DNA from: Plotosus lineatus
Lineage: Eukaryota; Chordata; Actinopteri; Siluriformes; Plotosidae
Length of the DNA stretch: 64,000 nt
NCBI GenBank assembly: GCA_024760905.1
Contig: CM045729.1
Location: 54,814,580-54,878,579, forward strand
Reading direction: 5' to 3'
Position numbers and translations under genes: made by a program. Each line of letters opens with the position of its first letter. Position 1 is the stretch's first letter. Under the pieces are notes generated by a model. The model did not search any database. It saw only the letters and a list, made by a program, of their open reading frames with translations, and was not told the DNA's origin. Shown in pieces: positions 1 to 47,118 of this stretch.

Positions 1-246
1 CCTGTCACAACCCTTTTTAGCAAGGGACAGAAACACGCTGACGACTTTGCAGCTACTCTTTACGAAAGTCAGCAATGGTTCTTTTACATACCTCTCACCA
101 TAGACAGTGACAGACATGGCCTGCCTTTGATAACCCAGTTAGCCGCACTGGGGGGGACAGTGACAACCTTGTGGAGAGTGGGACTCGAACCCCCAACCTT
201 AGGATCAGAGATCCAGCGCCCTATACCACTAGACCACCACTGCCCA
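1..246 (-). mobile_element. Family-1 SINE, tail cut by window edge
   Basis: The head (taccactagaccaccactgc, rc) lies at the right. The left part cctgtcacaacccttttta belongs to the RTE-tailed form. Confidence 0.85.
12..12. other. No gene or exon recognised in 1-8657 for the 3' part of the kinase
   Basis: A placeholder for the left edge. The ATP-binding GGDGT block of the kinase, expected next on the minus strand, is not visible anywhere left of 8658, so that intron is longer than 8.6 kb. Confidence 0.6.
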
Positions 247-900
247 TGGTACAATATAGAATAGTATAGTATAATGGTCTAGTATTTAGCATAAAATATA
301 CTAGTAGTGTAATTGATAATCAAGCGATAACACTCATTTCTGCTCACCTATTAGCAAATACCTATTGTATTAATTTTACATAACTAAGCAGTATCATATA
401 TGATGAGTATTGTTCCATGAAACAGCAGCAGTTTCCGTGCTTTTTGAACAAAATATACAGCTTTTCTTTTAACTTCTCCCAAATACCTGTTGAGAACCAT
501 GGTTTACATTATGTCACCGCTCCCACCCTTAATGTATAAGGAAAGTCTTAGACACTGAGTCCTGGCATGAAAATCACTACACGTGTATTTTACTGTTAGA
601 TCACAACACAGCATGATTGCTAAAACCAAACAAAAACAAAACAAAACAAGTAACCAAACACACATAAATTACAAAAAAAAAAAAAAAAAAACAGTGTGTA
701 CTTACATAAAAATATAGTGAAAATAGTTTTATATACAAAAACTGATGCTCATTATCAATTTATTATTACATGTCAGTTATATTTGAATTTTAAATCTGTA
801 GTTGAAGTCTTTTTGTGGTTTTCCACTTCATGGCCTGAGTTGCTCACAATATCTCCCTCTCCTTCCTTTCTTCTTTTTTTGGCTTGTGCAGAATGAGCAC
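247..900. other. Intronic sequence, nothing recognised
   Basis: AT-rich unique-looking sequence with a short A run at 674-691. No exon, repeat family or open frame of note. Confidence 0.5.
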
Positions 901-912
901 GGCTCTGGTCGT

Positions 913-920
913 GACACACA

Positions 921-957
<37 letters not shown>

Positions 958-975
958 TCTCTCTCTCTCGCTCTA

Positions 976-1052
<77 letters not shown>
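913..1052. repeat. (CT)n then (GT)n microsatellite
   Basis: (CT)n at about 923-970 is followed by an uninterrupted (GT)n from about 979 to 1052. Confidence 0.97.
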
Positions 1053-1054
<2 letters not shown>

Positions 1055-1194
1055 ATGGTGGTGGGGCAAACTTGGGAGAGAATGGGTTGGCTGATTTACT
1101 ATGTTACACCTTCACCTTTTGTTCTTGTTTTTTTCTGAATGAAATGTCCTCACTCAGAGGTACAGAATGTACTGAAGTTTAGCATGTATTTGTT

Positions 1195-1197
<3 letters not shown>

Positions 1198-1247
<50 letters not shown>

Positions 1248-1253
1248 GTCTAC

Positions 1254-1295
<42 letters not shown>

Positions 1296-1301
1296 GTCTA
1301 C

Positions 1302-1338
<37 letters not shown>

Positions 1339-1340
1339 TG

Positions 1341-1386
<46 letters not shown>

Positions 1387-1390
1387 TGCA

Positions 1391-1468
<78 letters not shown>
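1198..1468. repeat. (GT)n array with higher-order interruptions
   Basis: About 270 bp of (GT)n broken at regular steps by cgtgtgtctacatatg (twice) and gtctgcatg (twice). Confidence 0.97.
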
Positions 1469-1469
<1 letters not shown>

Positions 1470-2496
1470 CACAGGCACAGATAAGTTCATGCTCATGAGT
1501 AGTAAGTAATATGCTCATATATCACACATGCCAAACTATGAGAAACTTATTTAATTAATAGAATTTGGTGCAACATCCTTTGATTACAACATCTCGATTC
1601 CTAATGCTTTGAATAAGTCATTACATTTTCTGCAGTTTCTATAGTTCTTTTGTTGGTGCAATGACTCATATTCCATGAAAAACAGTGATTAACCTTTTTC
1701 AGGAAGGAGGGGTCGTATACTTATTTTTATTACCTCTAGTATCATTCTGCGACCTCATATTCTAAGAAAATATAAGACAAATGACATCTCACACCTCGAG
1801 GGTCCCCAGGTCTGTCTTTAGCTTAGTTTATTGGCTAAGCAGACTTTTAGCTTCTCTTCTCATGTCACATGGTTTCCTCTGGCTTTAGTAGTTTCTTCCC
1901 AATTCCAAAACATTGCAGTAGGTAGATTGGATGTTGATGTCAACGATAGGTTCACACTATATGCACCAAATAAATTTCCGATTTTCATGTACTGTATATT
2001 TATACACAGTGAACGTCCTTTCCCCCCCGTTGTTTGTCTTTGTGTGCCATTTTTACATGTTTCTAGTTCTGGACTCAGAGATTAGCAGAGGATATCACAG
2101 AGCATGTTCTTTCAACACTCTTTCAGTGATTATATCAACTATAAAACCCAAGAAATTAAAATATTGTGGAAGGGGTCTCACGTGAGTACACAAGTCTCCA
2201 CACTGGTTACATTTGTGTACTGTCTGGCAGTTACTTAATTGTGTTGCGTCAGGAGGTTAATTTACTTGGGACAGGTGGGTGTTTTTATGAGCTGCTCCTG
2301 AGAGAATCTGGAGTGATGGTCTTGCAGTTTCTATGGAAATTAAAAGAGAGAAAGCCTCAACCTGCATCAAGAGTGCAGTAAACTCCTTTCCCTCATTACT
2401 TACACTCAGGGGTGCTTGAAACAGACAACTGCACCAGAGAGAACTTTACCACTGACTCTGTGAGTTACAATAAATGTGTCGGCGTTGGATGCTTAT
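1469..2496. other. Intronic sequence, nothing recognised
   Basis: No exon with DGK similarity and no known repeat. The open frames here are short and lack any motif. Confidence 0.5.
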
Positions 2497-3304
2497 AGAG
2501 GGATCCCTCACTTTCCGCGGTTAATGAGGACTGAGACCCCCCCCCCCATGCGACCACCGAATTCCGCAAAGTAGGATCCACACCCCCTGACTGACGTATA
2601 TATGCATGTATACGTGCATCACTTCACTTATCCCTTAACATCCGAGGATGTCGTTGGGGTGCCTTCATGGCGAGACTTGGGCTGATTTGGCCTGGCGGAG
2701 CCCATCCCTCTCCAGGTTGTAGAAACACGCTGATGGCTTTGAAGTCTACTCTTTACGAAAGTCAGCAGTGGTTCTTTTACATGAACCTCACCATAGGCAG
2801 TGAGAGACATGGCCTGCCTTTGATAACCCAGTTAGCTGCACTGGGGGGACAGTGACAACCTTGTGGGGACTCAAACCCCCCAACCTTAGGATCAGCAACC
2901 CTGTGCCCTAACCACTAGACCACCACTGCACTTATATGTATATAATATCAATAAATACATACTCAACGCTATAAATGCTAATAATAACAATTAAACATTC
3001 AAAAATAATGCATAAGATGTAAATAAAATATAAATACACACATACAGATACACGCGTGCACAAAGAGATGTGCACCTCACATAATAATGTAAGTAGTTGT
3101 GATGGGGGGTTTTGGGTTGTTTTTGTTTTTGTTTGTTTGGGTTTTTTTTTTGCATAATCGGCCTTGTTTTTGCGGCATTTTCCTTAACTTTTCCCCGATT
3201 CCTCTTTAATTTCCTTATTTTTGAATTTGATGAATATTTTTGAAAAATCCACGATGCACTGAAGCTGCATGAATTGAAGTGCGAAGTAAGGAGGGATCCC
3301 TGTA
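2497..3304 (+). mobile_element. GGGATCCCTC-terminus non-autonomous DNA element, with nested SINE
   Basis: The left end gagggatccctcactttccg and right end aggagggatccc form short inverted repeats. The AT-rich interior (aatatcaataaatacatact; cattttccttaacttttccc) recurs in three other copies. No coding capacity. The GCGGTTAAT-like termini suggest a pogo/Tigger relationship (inference). A SINE interrupts it at 2632-2928. Confidence 0.8.
2632..2928 (-). mobile_element. Family-1 SINE nested in a DNA element, odd tail
   Basis: The head and core are normal, but beyond cagcgtgtttct the tail reads (rc) gagagggatgggctccgcca and ends in cccaacgacatcctcggatg. It is neither of the two common tails. A cacttat duplication lies at 2625-2631 and 2929-2935. 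Confidence 0.8.
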
Positions 3305-3411
3305 TACATTTTCGGAAGTGTGAATGGTATTGTTTCCGGTTGGTCACAAGGCCTTCAACATCAAAAAACACTCACTCACTAATTTCCCAAACCTTAAATA
3401 TATGAGTGAGT

Positions 3412-3425
3412 GAGTGTTACTCGGG
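3412..3425. repeat. Target-site duplication, left copy (RTE)
   Basis: gagtgttactcggg is identical to 6062-6075 and exactly flanks the LINE body, which marks a target-primed reverse-transcription insertion. Confidence 0.9.
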
Positions 3426-6061
3426 AGGAGTTTGCCAGGAATGTTCTAGAAGTGAAAAGAGTGTCAGACAGAGTGATGAGTCTCAAGTTAGAAATTAAAG
3501 GTGTGATGGTCAATGTTGTTAGTGCTTATGCCCCACAGACAGGATGTGAGCGAGAAGAGAAGGAGAGATTCTGGAGGGAGTTAGATGAAGTGATGCAGAG
3601 TACCCCCAGAGGTGAAAGAGTGGTCATTGGGGCAGACTTCAATGGACATGTTGGTGCAGGAAACAGAGGGGACGAGGAAGTGATGGGTAGGTTTGGTATC
3701 CAGGACAGGAACGCAGAAGGACAGATGTTGGTAGATTTTGCAAAAAGGATGGAAATGGCTGTAGTGAATACTTTCTTCCAGAAGAGAGAGGAGCATAGGG
3801 TGACTTATAAAAGCGGAGGTAGGAGCACACAGGTAGACTACATCTTGTGCAGGCGATGTAATTTAAAGGAAGTCAGTGACTGCAAAGTAGTAGCGGGTGA
3901 GAGTGTTGCCAAACAGCATAGGATGGTGGTGTGCAGGATGATGCTGATGGTGAGGAAGGTGAAGAAGGCAAAGGCAGAGCAGAAGACAAAGTGGTGGAAG
4001 TTGAAAAAGGAAGAGTGTCGGGTTGTCTTCAAGGAGGAGTTGAAACAGGCTTTGGGTGGTCAGGAAGTGCTTCCAGATGACTGGACAACTACAGCGAATG
4101 TGATCAGGGAGACAGGTAGGAGAATATTTGGTGTGTCATCTGGAAGGAAAGTAGATAAGGAGACTTGGTGGTGGAATGAGGAAGTGCAGGAGTGTGTACA
4201 AAGGAAGAGATTAGCTAAGAAGAAGTGGGACATTGAGAAAACCGAAGAGAGTAAACAGGAGTACAGGGAGACACAGCGTAAGGCAAAGGTAGCAGTGTCA
4301 AAGGCCAAACAGAGTGCGTTTGATGACTTGTATGCTCGGCTGGAAAGTAAGGAGGAGAAAATGATTTATACAGGTTGGCACAGCAGAGAAATAGAGATGG
4401 GAAGGACGTGCAGCAAGTTAGATTGATAAAGGACAGAGAGGGAAATGTATTGACTGATGACAGAAGTGTGCTGGGAAGATGGAAAGAGTACTTTGAAGAG
4501 CTGATGAATGAGGAAAATGAGAGAGAAAAAGAGTAGAAGAGGTGACTGTTGAGGACCAGGAAGTAGCAAAGATTAGTAAGGGTGAAGTGAGGAGGGCATT
4601 GAAGAGGATGAAGAATGGAAAGGCAGTTGGTCCTGATGACATACCGGTGGAGGTATGGAAGTGTCTAGGAGAGGTAGCAGTAGATTTTCTGACAAGAACA
4701 TTTAACAAGGTCTTAGAGAGTGAGAGGATGCCAGAGGAATGGAGGAGAAGTGTGCTGGTGCCCATTTTTAAGAACAAGGGAGACGTGCAGAGTTGTGGCA
4801 ACTACAGAGGGATAAAGTTGATGAGCCATACGATGAAGTTATGGGAAAGAATAGTGGAAGCTAGACTAAGGGCAGAAGTCAGCATTTGTGAACAACAGTT
4901 TGGTTTCATGCCCAGAAAGAGCACCACAGATGCAGTGTTTGCCTTGAGGATGTTAATGGAGAAGTACAGAGAAGGTCAGACGGAGCTGCATTGTGCCTTT
5001 GTGGATCTGGAGAAAGCATATGACAGGGTGCCGAGAGAAGAACTGTGGTATTGCATGAGGAAGTCTGGAGTGGCAGAGAAGTATGTTAGAGTGGTGCAGG
5101 ACATGTATGAGAGATGTAAGACAGTGGTGAGGTGTGCTGTCGGTGTGACAGAAGAGTTCAAGGTGGAGGTGGGACTGCATCAAGGGTCAGCTCTCAGCCC
5201 CTTCTTGTTCGCTATGGTGATGGACAGGCTGACAGACGAGGTTAGACAAGATTCCCCATGGACTATGATGTTTGCAGATGACATTGTAATCTGTAGTGAG
5301 AGCAGAGAACAAGTGCAGGAAAATCTAGAGAGGTGGAGGTATGCCCTGGAAAGGAGGGGAATGAAGATTAGCCTCAGTAAGACAGAGTACATGTGCATGA
5401 ATGCCAAGGACCAAAGAGGAACGGTGAGATTACAGGGAGCAGACATAAAAAAGGTGGAGGATTTTAAGTACTTAGGCTCAACAATCCAGAGCAATGGCGA
5501 GTGTGGAAAAGAGGTCAAGAAGCGTGTGCAGGCAGGTTGGAATGGTTGGAGAAAAGTGTCCGGTGTGATGTGTGATAGGAGGGTATCGGCAAAAATGAAA
5601 GGAAAAGTGTACAAAACGGTGTTGAGGCCAACGATGCTGTATGGGTTAGAAACAGTGGCCCTGGGGAAAAGACAGGAGGCAGAGTTGGAGGTAGCAGAGA
5701 TGAAAATGTTGAGGTTCTCTTTGGGAGTAACGAGGATGGATAGGATTAGGAATGAGTACGTCAGAGGGACAGCACATGTAAGACGTTTTGGAGACAAAGT
5801 CAGAGAGGCTAGATTGAGATGGTTTGGACATGTACAGAGGAGGGATAGTGAGTATATTGGTAATAGGATGCTGAGGCTGGAACTACCAGGCAAAAGGCCT
5901 AGAGGAAGACCAAAGAGACGATTCATGGATGTGGTAAAGGAGGACATGAAGGTCGTTGGTGTAAGAGAAGAAGATGCAAAGGATAGGGTGAGATGGAGGC
6001 AGATGATTCGCTGTGGCGACCCCTGAAGGGAAAAGCCGAAAGGAAAAGAAGAAGAAAGAAG
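3426..6061 (+). mobile_element. RTE-clade LINE, 5'-truncated, broken ORF
   Basis: The first part (3426-4426) is an apurinic endonuclease-like domain (IGADFNGHVGAG; QVDYILCRR). The second (4542-6026) is a reverse transcriptase: SCGNYRGIKLMSHTMKLWER, FVDLEKAYDRVPRE, HQGSALSPFLFAMVMDRL, catalytic FADDIVI near 5271, then the RWFGHVQRR region. Two frameshifts, near 4370 and 4520-4540, separate the halves, so the copy is dead. The 3' tail is gattcgctgtggcgacccct followed by a GAA-rich end. A 14-base duplication (gagtgttactcggg) at 3412-3425 and 6062-6075 brackets it. The apparent start of the ORF at 3410 comes from that flanking duplication. The clade call (RTE) rests on motif order, the single ORF and the short tail. 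Confidence 0.9.
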
Positions 6062-6075
6062 GAGTGTTACTCGGG
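6062..6075. repeat. Target-site duplication, right copy (RTE)
   Basis: Second copy of gagtgttactcggg, directly after the GAA-rich LINE tail. Confidence 0.9.
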
Positions 6076-6099
6076 TCATCGGAAGGCTTGTAACTATTA

Positions 6100-6363
6100 C
6101 ACCCGACATTGGGCAACGGCAGACTACACCGTGAACAGCTTACCAGACTATGACAGGGCAAACACATGCAACCCCTCACACTCACACTTACAACATGGGG
6201 CAATCTGGAGCAGCCAGTAAGCCTAATGTGCATGTCTTTGGACTGTTGGAAGTATGGGGAGAGCATACGGACACCTCACAGAGATGTCTAAGCACAGGAA
6301 TCAAGTCCAGGACCTTCTTGCTGCCGGGCAGATGTGCGGACCACTGTGCCACCATGTCGCCCA
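6100..6363 (-). mobile_element. Family-2 SINE (second tRNA-like family)
   Basis: Read in reverse: head ggcgacatggtggcacagtg, then agcaagaaggtcctggactt, and the conserved ccaacagtccaaagacatgc block. It lies 25 bp after the RTE target duplication. Confidence 0.75.
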
Positions 6364-6568
6364 CCAAGGAAACAGTGACTTCAAAATCATGGATGAATCG
6401 TAGGTCGTTGGAAGCAGCACATTTTCAATACAGTACATCCCTCTCACAAATCACTTGTTTGATTTAAAATATGCAGTGAAGATATTTACTGAGTATTTGC
6501 TGTAACCACAAAGTGTTTTGCCTGATATTTACTATAAAACTAAAAATATATGTACACTTCAGTTCCAA

Positions 6569-6850
6569 GGGCAGGGTAAAGGTGCTGGATCATTGATCCT
6601 AAGGTTGGGGGTTCAAGCCCCACTCACCACAGGTTGTCACTGTCCCCCAGCTGGCCATGTCTCTCACTGTCTATGGTGTGAGGTTCATGTCAAAGAACCA
6701 TTGCTGACTTTCATCAAGAGTAGCTGCAAAGTCATCAGCGTGTTTCCGCCCTGCGATGGCCTGGCGAACTGTCCCAGAAGTACTCTGCCCTCGCCCAGAG
6801 TCGGCTGGCATGGGCACCAGCCTCCCCGCGACCCTAATTAGGATAAATTT
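6569..6850 (+). mobile_element. Family-1 SINE, second tail type
   Basis: The head starts gggcagggtaaaggtgctgg. The tail is gatggcctggcgaactgtcc through ccgcgaccctaattaggata. Confidence 0.85.
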
Positions 6851-6915
6851 CTACTTAATAATTTTCCCCTATCTGTACTGTTTTGACTATTGTTTGGATA
6901 AAAATGTCCAGTGTA

Positions 6916-7820
6916 CAGTCGGCCCTCTACTTTACAACCTCTTTTTACGAAAAGCGCCAAACGCGCCATTCAAAAATTCAAACGCACCATTCAAACATTC
7001 AAACAATCTGCGAGTTGCTCTCTCATTGGCTGTCTCCCAACATCCCGCCCCGCTGGCCTCCCATTCGTCAGGAGGGAGCTGAACTGTACTCATACTTCCT
7101 GTTTGTCACTTCCTGTTTGTTCGTGAATGTGAGTTGAACAGGACTGTTGGCTCGTGAGTTTTTTGAGCGTGATCATTGCAGCATTATATTTCGTTATCCA
7201 TCATGGACCCCAAGAAAGTGATTCCCGGTGACACCGAAAAGAAGAAGCGGGCTCCATTATCAATCGAAGTGAAGCAGGAGATAAAAAAATTGATTGATTG
7301 AAACATATTTTATTCATTGAAGAAAGGGATTGGGCACAAGTTATCCAACTTAGTGAAGCCCTCTCCAAGGATTATTTTAGCCAAAATATGAAAGTGGGAT
7401 GCGGTTGAGCGAAATCGTAAAGGAGTATGGCCGAAACCCCTCTACAATCGGGATGATATTGAAGCAGAAGGAGACCTTAAAAGCGGAGATACAGTGACGG
7501 AGGTGATTATTTCGGAAAACGCAACCGCCATATTTAAGGACCTCGTGAAGGAGGGTGGAGGTGGGGGTGATGGTTTTTCAGACCAACAACCCCCGGACTT
7601 TAAAGCGTCGCACGGGTGGTTTGAGAGATATAAAAAAAGGTAAATAATTTTCTTTTACTTTAAACACATATTTCATACAAAATTTGTGTACTTTAATAAA
7701 TTTTAAAGGGTTTCTGGGGTAGTCTTGGGAGCCTTGGAACAAATCACACGTTTTACATGAAAAATGCATCTCTACTTACGAAAAAGGCGATTAATTTCGT
7801 AAGTAGAGGTGCAACTCTAT
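6916..7820 (+). mobile_element. Pogo/Tigger-like element with decayed transposase start
   Basis: The left end cagtcggccctctacttt and right end cgtaagtagaggtgcaac form imperfect inverted repeats next to TA. Inside, ATG at 7203 opens MDPKKVIPGDTEKKKRAPLS, then IEVKQEIKK, followed by remnants of EIVKEYGRNPSTIGMILKQK and DFKASHGWFERYK in several frames. These match the CENP-B/pogo DNA-binding region. The catalytic DDE part is absent. Confidence 0.75.
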
Positions 7821-7916
7821 AAGCATAATAAGTACAGTTATGACATCAACTTGTGTAATCATAGCTAAGTTGAATAAACACTGATAGATAATACTGTAGA
7901 CATTTCATATTGTCTA

Positions 7917-8263
7917 TTCATTCATTTTCTAAGCTGCTTATTCCTAATTAGGGTCACCGGGAGGCTGGCACCCATCTCAGCCAACTCTGGACGAGGGCAG
8001 CTACACCCTGGACAGCTCGCCAGGCCACTGGAGGGCCAAGACTCACAAACCATTCACACAAACTCATACATAGGGGTGATTCAGAACAACCAATTAGCCT
8101 ACTGTGCATGTTTTTGTACTGCGGGAGGAAACCGGAGGAAACGAATGCAAGCACGCGGAGAATGTGCAAACTTGACGCGACAACACCTAGACTGGGAATC
8201 AAACGTAGGCCTCCTTGCTGTGAGGTGAACGTGCTACCCACTATACCACCGTGCCACCCTATT
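7917..8263 (-). mobile_element. Family-2 SINE, full length
   Basis: Head (rc) ggtggcacggtggtatagtg at the right. The middle block ggtttcctcccgcagtacaa precedes a tail (ccctaattaggaataagcag type) that is the same as the second tail of family 1. This copy links the two families. Confidence 0.85.
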
Positions 8264-8657
8264 TCATACTACTTCACTAATACTCTTTTACCTTGATGGA
8301 AAATGAGCGCATCATTTCTTTCAAGAAAGAAAATTGCACAGAGATTACAAATGTGAGACAAGGGTAAGGAGTTCTTACAGGACTTCTGCATCAACAATTA
8401 ACATTGGAGATTTCCAAAACATCTTCACAAGTGTCAGCCATTCCAAATTCAAACTGTGGCTGGCTACTGATGTTTATATTCTCCTTTTGTGGACTTTAAG
8501 TCCTTACTCCCAGCAGTGTACTCCAGTGTTCGAAGGCAGAGTTAGTGGTAACTGAGTAATTAATTTAGTTGACCTGGATCCACACACCTTTCGATAAGAA
8601 CTTAGAGACATGTCTCAGTAGAACCTTTCATATCCCGTGTTCTTTCTAGTTACTTAC
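8264..8657. other. Intronic sequence beside a DGK exon
   Basis: Single-copy looking. It contains only the donor side of the 8658-8732 exon at its right edge. Confidence 0.5.
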
Positions 8658-44452
<35,795 letters not shown>

Positions 44453-44509
44453 CTCGTCGGCCGTGGTATGTGTGTGGCAAGGAGGGGTGCTTGGAGATGC
44501 CTTTTATCC
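44453..44509 (-). other. Probable 5' UTR part of the initiator exon
   Basis: On the minus strand, TTTCCTATTTCAACCAG precedes 57 bases that run into the ATG without an upstream ATG. This suggests the start exon is an internal exon with an acceptor at 44510-44511 and that promoter exons lie further right. It rests on the splice pattern only. Confidence 0.5.
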
Positions 44510-45590
44510 CTGGTTGAAATAGGAAATTGAGGTGTGCATGATTGGCATCATCCCAACTCCCTCAGTGACCAGATGGCAAAAGGAGTGGTGGGGAAGTACA
44601 GGAATGGAGAGTTGGGAGAACACGAGTGCAGAGTCAAGGTGTATTGGACAACATGCAACAGGAAAGGGTTATGATTTGCACTGCAGGGAAGTTCACACAG
44701 GAAAGAACTAATTGTCCAAAAATCACAGCGGCCTATGGAGAAAAACAGACAATTAAAAACTTTAATACTTAATCCTACACCAGTCATAAGTGCTTAAAAT
44801 ATATTCTTGTACAGTAATCAATAACATTATTAAGAGCTCCATAATACAAATTTATATAGTTTGAATAACTACTCTGTATTCAGTCCTGTAAGTATAAGTA
44901 GGAACAATAAATAAGCAAATTACTGTTGGAGATATAAATATATTAAGAGCACAATGCAGTATCCTCTATTGGTGAATATTAATGTGTCACACAATACAAA
45001 ACTGCATCAGCTTGGAAAATAAGCTCTACAGAGAAAACAAGAGTCATCATGTGTTTGCATATTCCCCCAGCCTCCACGTGTCAGAAAATATGAAATGCAG
45101 AAAGTTGCAAATGGTTTTCACATTCTGGTCTGGAAATGAACACCATAGATATGTTTACATTTATTGCCATAGAAACATAAAAATATAAACTGTAGAAATC
45201 CCGAAATATAGAAAGGAACAACAACACTGTCAAAGTGAAATAACATGTCAAGTTTGGTCATGTGAAATGTCATTCAAAGAAATGACATGTCACGTTTGGT
45301 AAAGAAATCTAAAACAGCTTTTGAGTTCTTGATTGATAACGAACATCTTCTACAGTATATACATACATTGTAAATTGGTTGGCATGGAAACATGAAAAAA
45401 ATATGAATCCCAAAATATTAAAAGGAACAAATGTACCCCCTAGTAAAACTAACTGCCAGATTTGAAGCAAATGTGGATAGACTAGAAACTAAATGTACAA
45501 AGTGAATAAACTAGAACATAAATGAGGTAAAGTGCGGCAGTGCAATACAGTCTTTGAGTTCGCGGATTCAATGTCTTTTTACAAAGAACT
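44510..45590. other. Upstream of the start exon, nothing recognised
   Basis: No CpG island or TATA-like core promoter is visible next to the start exon, which fits a promoter further right. A short repeat acatgtcacgtttggt/acatgtcaagtttggt occurs near 45245-45300. Confidence 0.45.
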
Positions 45591-45593
45591 GAT

Positions 45594-45597
45594 GTGT

Positions 45598-45668
<71 letters not shown>
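45594..45668. repeat. (GT)n microsatellite
   Basis: 75 bp of GT beside the LINE C-terminal fragment. Confidence 0.97.
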
Positions 45669-45669
<1 letters not shown>

Positions 45670-45708
45670 AGATTGGGAGGGGGTGGGCGAGTGGAGGGGT
45701 GATGACTT

Positions 45709-46015
45709 TCACGGCTCTGGGGTAAAAGCTGTTCTTGAGTCTGGTTGTGGTGGTCTTGATGGTTTTGTACCGCTTCCCTGAAGGAATTGGTACAAAAACA
45801 GTTTATTTCCCGGGTGTGTGGGATCCGTCACAATACAGCTGGCCTTCATCTGGACCCAGACAGCATATATTGTGTCTAGATCTGGTAGATGGCAGTTCAC
45901 AATTCCCTTTGCAGATCTCACCACCCGGGCCCTCTCCTTTCTGTCCTTAGCAGTGCAGCCGCCGTACCACACCATTGCACTGAGACAGAGAATACTTTCA
46001 ATTGTAGCACTGTTC
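45709..46015 (-). pseudogene. LINE ORF2 C-terminal fragment
   Basis: The minus strand reads VWYGGCTAKDRKERARVVRS, then LPDLDTIYAVWVQMKASCIV, then DPTHPGNKLF. The WYG..TA.DRK...RVV.SA, D..HPGN.LF pattern is the C-terminal end of L2/Rex1-type LINE proteins. It breaks near 45709 and does not belong to the RTE family above. Confidence 0.7.
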
Positions 46016-46019
46016 TGAG

Positions 46020-47110
46020 CAAAATTAACATGATTTCAGATGGACGGACAGATGGACGGATCGAAATACGAATGCCAACAATGGTGATGGCTCATTCCAT
46101 CTGACATTCCATAATAACAACATTAGGGTGCATTGGGTCAAACCTGGGTGTTACTTGATTGACAAGCATGACAGAACACTGAGTCAGTTTGTCTCACCCA
46201 GTCACTGATCACCAAACCTCAATATGAGTTTTCTCAAATTCAAATTCATTAATTTCAACATTGTTTTTTATCCACTGTCATCTTGTTAAATTATTTCATC
46301 ATGTCTTTTGAACAAGTTATGTCCACATTTAGCACTATGCTCATACAGTCATCGTAGGAATGTCAGTTCTATGAATATCAACCATTCGGTGTTCTACTTA
46401 ATTGGACGTAACGTGCAAAAGGCCATCTTGTGAAATTAACGTTTGTTCAAGTGGGCAACATATAGACACCATGCAATAAGACCATGCTATTGGTGAATGC
46501 AACTAATTTTCTAGCCTAAAATTTTATGTCAAACCTGATATGATACTGGCTGAATAATTATTTATATAAAATTTCATAATTTTATGCAGCAGAAAAGGTG
46601 ACTATATCATTATTCCCAAATCCAGGATTTTGTGTTCCAGATAATCCATAGAAAACAGCATTGCAGTGGTCTTCCACATTATTTCATGTTCGAAGGGCCA
46701 GCCAGTAGCTGGATCACATGTGCATTCTCTGTGCTCAGTCTGCAATTCCAATCAATGCATTTCCTTCTCTGGGAGCAGAGTGACATTGAGTGCAGTGAAA
46801 AATCAACAGCAGTTTACCATCACTGCCATGGGGAATGGGAGGGATAGGAGATGAAAGCCCATAAAGCCTATGCTTGGAAACAGATCAAGAGAAACTGCAG
46901 TGAAGAAGTGGTTAGAAGCAGAGACAAAAGAAATGAAAAATCTATAGGTGATGCCCAGAGTTTTATGAATTAAGGTATGCCACAAATAATTACTCCTTCA
47001 ATTGTATTTTGCGGATAACCAACAATTTCCAGGAGTAAGAGTAACAGGTCTATGTATAGGATGCTTCCTGAATTATATTGCTCATCTTTTCTTCATTCTC
47101 TCCTTTTACT
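46020..47110. other. Noncoding, nothing recognised
   Basis: Unique-looking sequence. Short open frames show no motif. Confidence 0.5.
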
Positions 47111-47118
47111 GATCTATA

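Noticed and set aside
773..1509. Long open frames reading (TH)n, (CV)n or (SL)n
   Set aside because: They are translations of (GT)n/(CT)n arrays on both strands. The same applies to 8771-9871, 24352-24576, 42906-43195, 54656-54965, 61054-61775 and 63434-63807.
4953..6266. Open frames on the strand opposite the RTE LINE (e.g. 5180-6109)
   Set aside because: Antisense shadows of the RT frame; the same shadows recur at every RTE copy.
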